From: an uncultured Clostridia bacterium | GTDB lineage: Bacteria; Bacillota; Clostridia; Christensenellales; Borkfalkiaceae | Reading direction: 5' to 3' | NCBI GenBank assembly: GCA_947589585.1 | Contig: CANQCA010000066.1 | Span: 1-7,510, forward strand | DNA: 7,510 bases | Part shown: one piece after another, positions 6,433-7,510 of the stretch | Layout of the letters: every line of letters begins with the position of its first letter | Numbering within the stretch: position 1 is the first letter of the stretch | The notes under the pieces: generated by a model | Database searches by the model: none | What the model saw: only the letters and a program-made list of their open reading frames with translations | Told to the model about the DNA's origin: nothing | Position numbers and translations under genes: made by a program

Positions 6433-7510
6433 AGTTCCTCGAAGTATTTCCGGATGCGCGCGGCGAGTTCCTTCCCCACGCCCTCCGCCTGCATGAGCTC
6501 GGCTTCCGTGGCGCCCATGATCGCATCGATGGTGCCGAATCTCATAAGAAGCGCCTGCCGCTTCTTCTCGCCGACCCCCTCGATCTCTTCGAGCACGGAG
6601 GCAAGGCTCCTTTTGGAGTGCAGGTTGCGGAAATATGTAATGGCGAAGCGGTGCGCCTCGTCGCGGATGCGTTGGAGCATTTTGAGGGCGTAGTCGCGCC
6701 TGTCGATCTTCACGCTCTCGGGGCTATTTAAGGTGAAAACTTCCTCCTCCTGCTTGGCGAGGGCGATGAGGTCGATATCGGAAATTCCCATCTCGTCGAA
6801 GATGGCCTTGACTGCGGAGAGCTGCCCCTTGCCGCCGTCGATGACGATGAGCTGGGGCTTTTGGAAGCGCTCTTCCTCGTCTGTGCCGAGCTTGGAAAGC
6901 CGGCGCAAAAGGACCTCTTGCAGAGAGGCGAAGTCGTTTGCCCCTTCCACCGTCCTGATGCGGAAGCGGCGGTATTCGTACTTATCCGCCTCGCCATCGG
7001 TGAAGACCACCATGCTGCCCACTTTATCCACGCCCGAGATATCCGAGATATCGTAGCACTCCATGCGGCGGGGGTAGCGGGAAAGGGACAGAAGCTTTTG
7101 AAGGCGCTCGCAGGCACTTTTGGTCATCTCGTCCTTATGGGCGATAGCGGAGACGGACTTTTCGAGGTATTCGGCGGCATTGCGCCTACCCATGTCCAAG
7201 AGTTCCCGCCTAATTCCGAACTTCGGGCGGGTGATCTCCACGCCGCGCCCCTCCTTCTTTTTCGCATAGGCGATGAAGAGTTCGTCGTCGATGGGCTCTT
7301 CCAAGATAAGCTCGTGCGGGATCTGCTTATTGGCATAATATTGCGTGAGAAAGCTCGTGAAGAGCTCTTCGCGCTCCCCCGCACCTTCGTCGAGGGCAAA
7401 GTTGATGCCCCCCTGCATGACGCCCGCACGGGTCACGAGCAGGGAGATGCAAGCATACAGCCCGTTGGACGCATATGCCCATATGTCCGCATCCACATCC
7501 CGCGGCATGG
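6429..7510 (-). CDS. uvrC: Excinuclease ABC subunit C (UvrC), C-terminal part; 5' end beyond right edge
   Basis: About 359 residues are visible of a protein that is normally about 600. The GIY-YIG nuclease and the UVR domain must lie beyond the right edge. The Met at 7508 is internal, because the residues around it (DVDADIWAYA) belong to the middle of UvrC. Visible parts are the C-terminal RNase H-like nuclease that makes the 5' incision, with D153 (ECYDIS), D224 (VIDGGKGQ) and H286 (RDEAHRFAITYFR), counting from the Met at 7508. Two helix-hairpin-helix units follow near the end (IEGVGEKKRQALL and AEGVGKELAARI). All three expected catalytic residues are present. UvrC cuts on both sides of a bulky lesion in the UvrB-DNA complex in nucleotide excision repair. 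It is the first visible gene of the cluster and overlaps the HAD gene by ATGA. Confidence 0.97.
   Translation of the reverse strand, partial: MPRDVDADIWAYASNGLYACISLLVTRAGVMQGGINFALDEGAGEREELFTSFLTQYYANKQIPHELILEEPIDDELFIAYAKKKEGRGVEITRPKFGIRRELLDMGRRNAAEYLEKSVSAIAHKDEMTKSACERLQKLLSLSRYPRRMECYDISDISGVDKVGSMVVFTDGEADKYEYRRFRIRTVEGANDFASLQEVLLRRLSKLGTDEEERFQKPQLIVIDGGKGQLSAVKAIFDEMGISDIDLIALAKQEEEVFTLNSPESVKIDRRDYALKMLQRIRDEAHRFAITYFRNLHSKRSLASVLEEIEGVGEKKRQALLMRFGTIDAIMGATEAELMQAEGVGKELAARIRKYFEEL

Noticed and set aside
7040..7060. UvrC motif DISD instead of the common DISH (D156)
   Set aside because: This position varies in the family (for example Asn in some Firmicutes, from memory). The three catalytic residues D153, D224 and H286 are intact, so no loss of function is implied.
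7506..7508. ATG that could be taken as a start for a short UvrC-like protein
   Set aside because: The residues before and after belong to the middle of UvrC. The frame is open to the right edge, so this is an internal Met of a gene cut by the window, not a truncated gene.

Overview
The window is one continuous, leftward (minus-strand) gene cluster from a GC-rich bacterium. Six protein genes fill almost all of it. Family membership and gene order suggest a Bacillota lineage, probably Clostridia: MutS2 of the KOW+Smr type, a long U32 protein, and a polysaccharide deacetylase followed directly by an M16 peptidase, as in the Bacillus ylxY-mlpA pair. This taxonomic call is inference; there is no rRNA or other marker to settle it. 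No mobile element, tRNA, rRNA, CRISPR array or intrinsic terminator was found. No gene-free stretch exceeds 61 bases.

Layout in transcription order (right to left): the C-terminal part of uvrC enters from the right edge (to 6429). It is followed by a Cof-type HAD phosphatase (6432-5617), a 708-residue U32/RlhA-like protein (5620-3494) and mutS2 (3497-1155). These four genes are joined by three identical 4-base ATGA stop/start overlaps, so they are almost certainly co-transcribed and probably translationally coupled. A 61-base AT-rich gap with a 13-bp imperfect hairpin follows. Then comes a membrane-anchored, divergent polysaccharide deacetylase with a TTG start (1093-395). After a 20-base gap comes the N-terminal part of an M16 (insulinase-type) zinc peptidase (from 374), which runs off the left edge.

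The first block is thematically nucleic-acid and ribosome maintenance: excision-repair nuclease, probable RNA-hydroxylating U32 protein, and MutS2 acting on DNA structures or collided ribosomes. The second block concerns the envelope and proteolysis. I see no new multi-gene system. The points most worth a second look are the remodelled active site of the deacetylase, the hairpin touching its ribosome binding site, a Ser where I expect the fourth iron-sulfur Cys in the U32 protein, and a degenerate LDLR motif in the MutS2 Smr domain.
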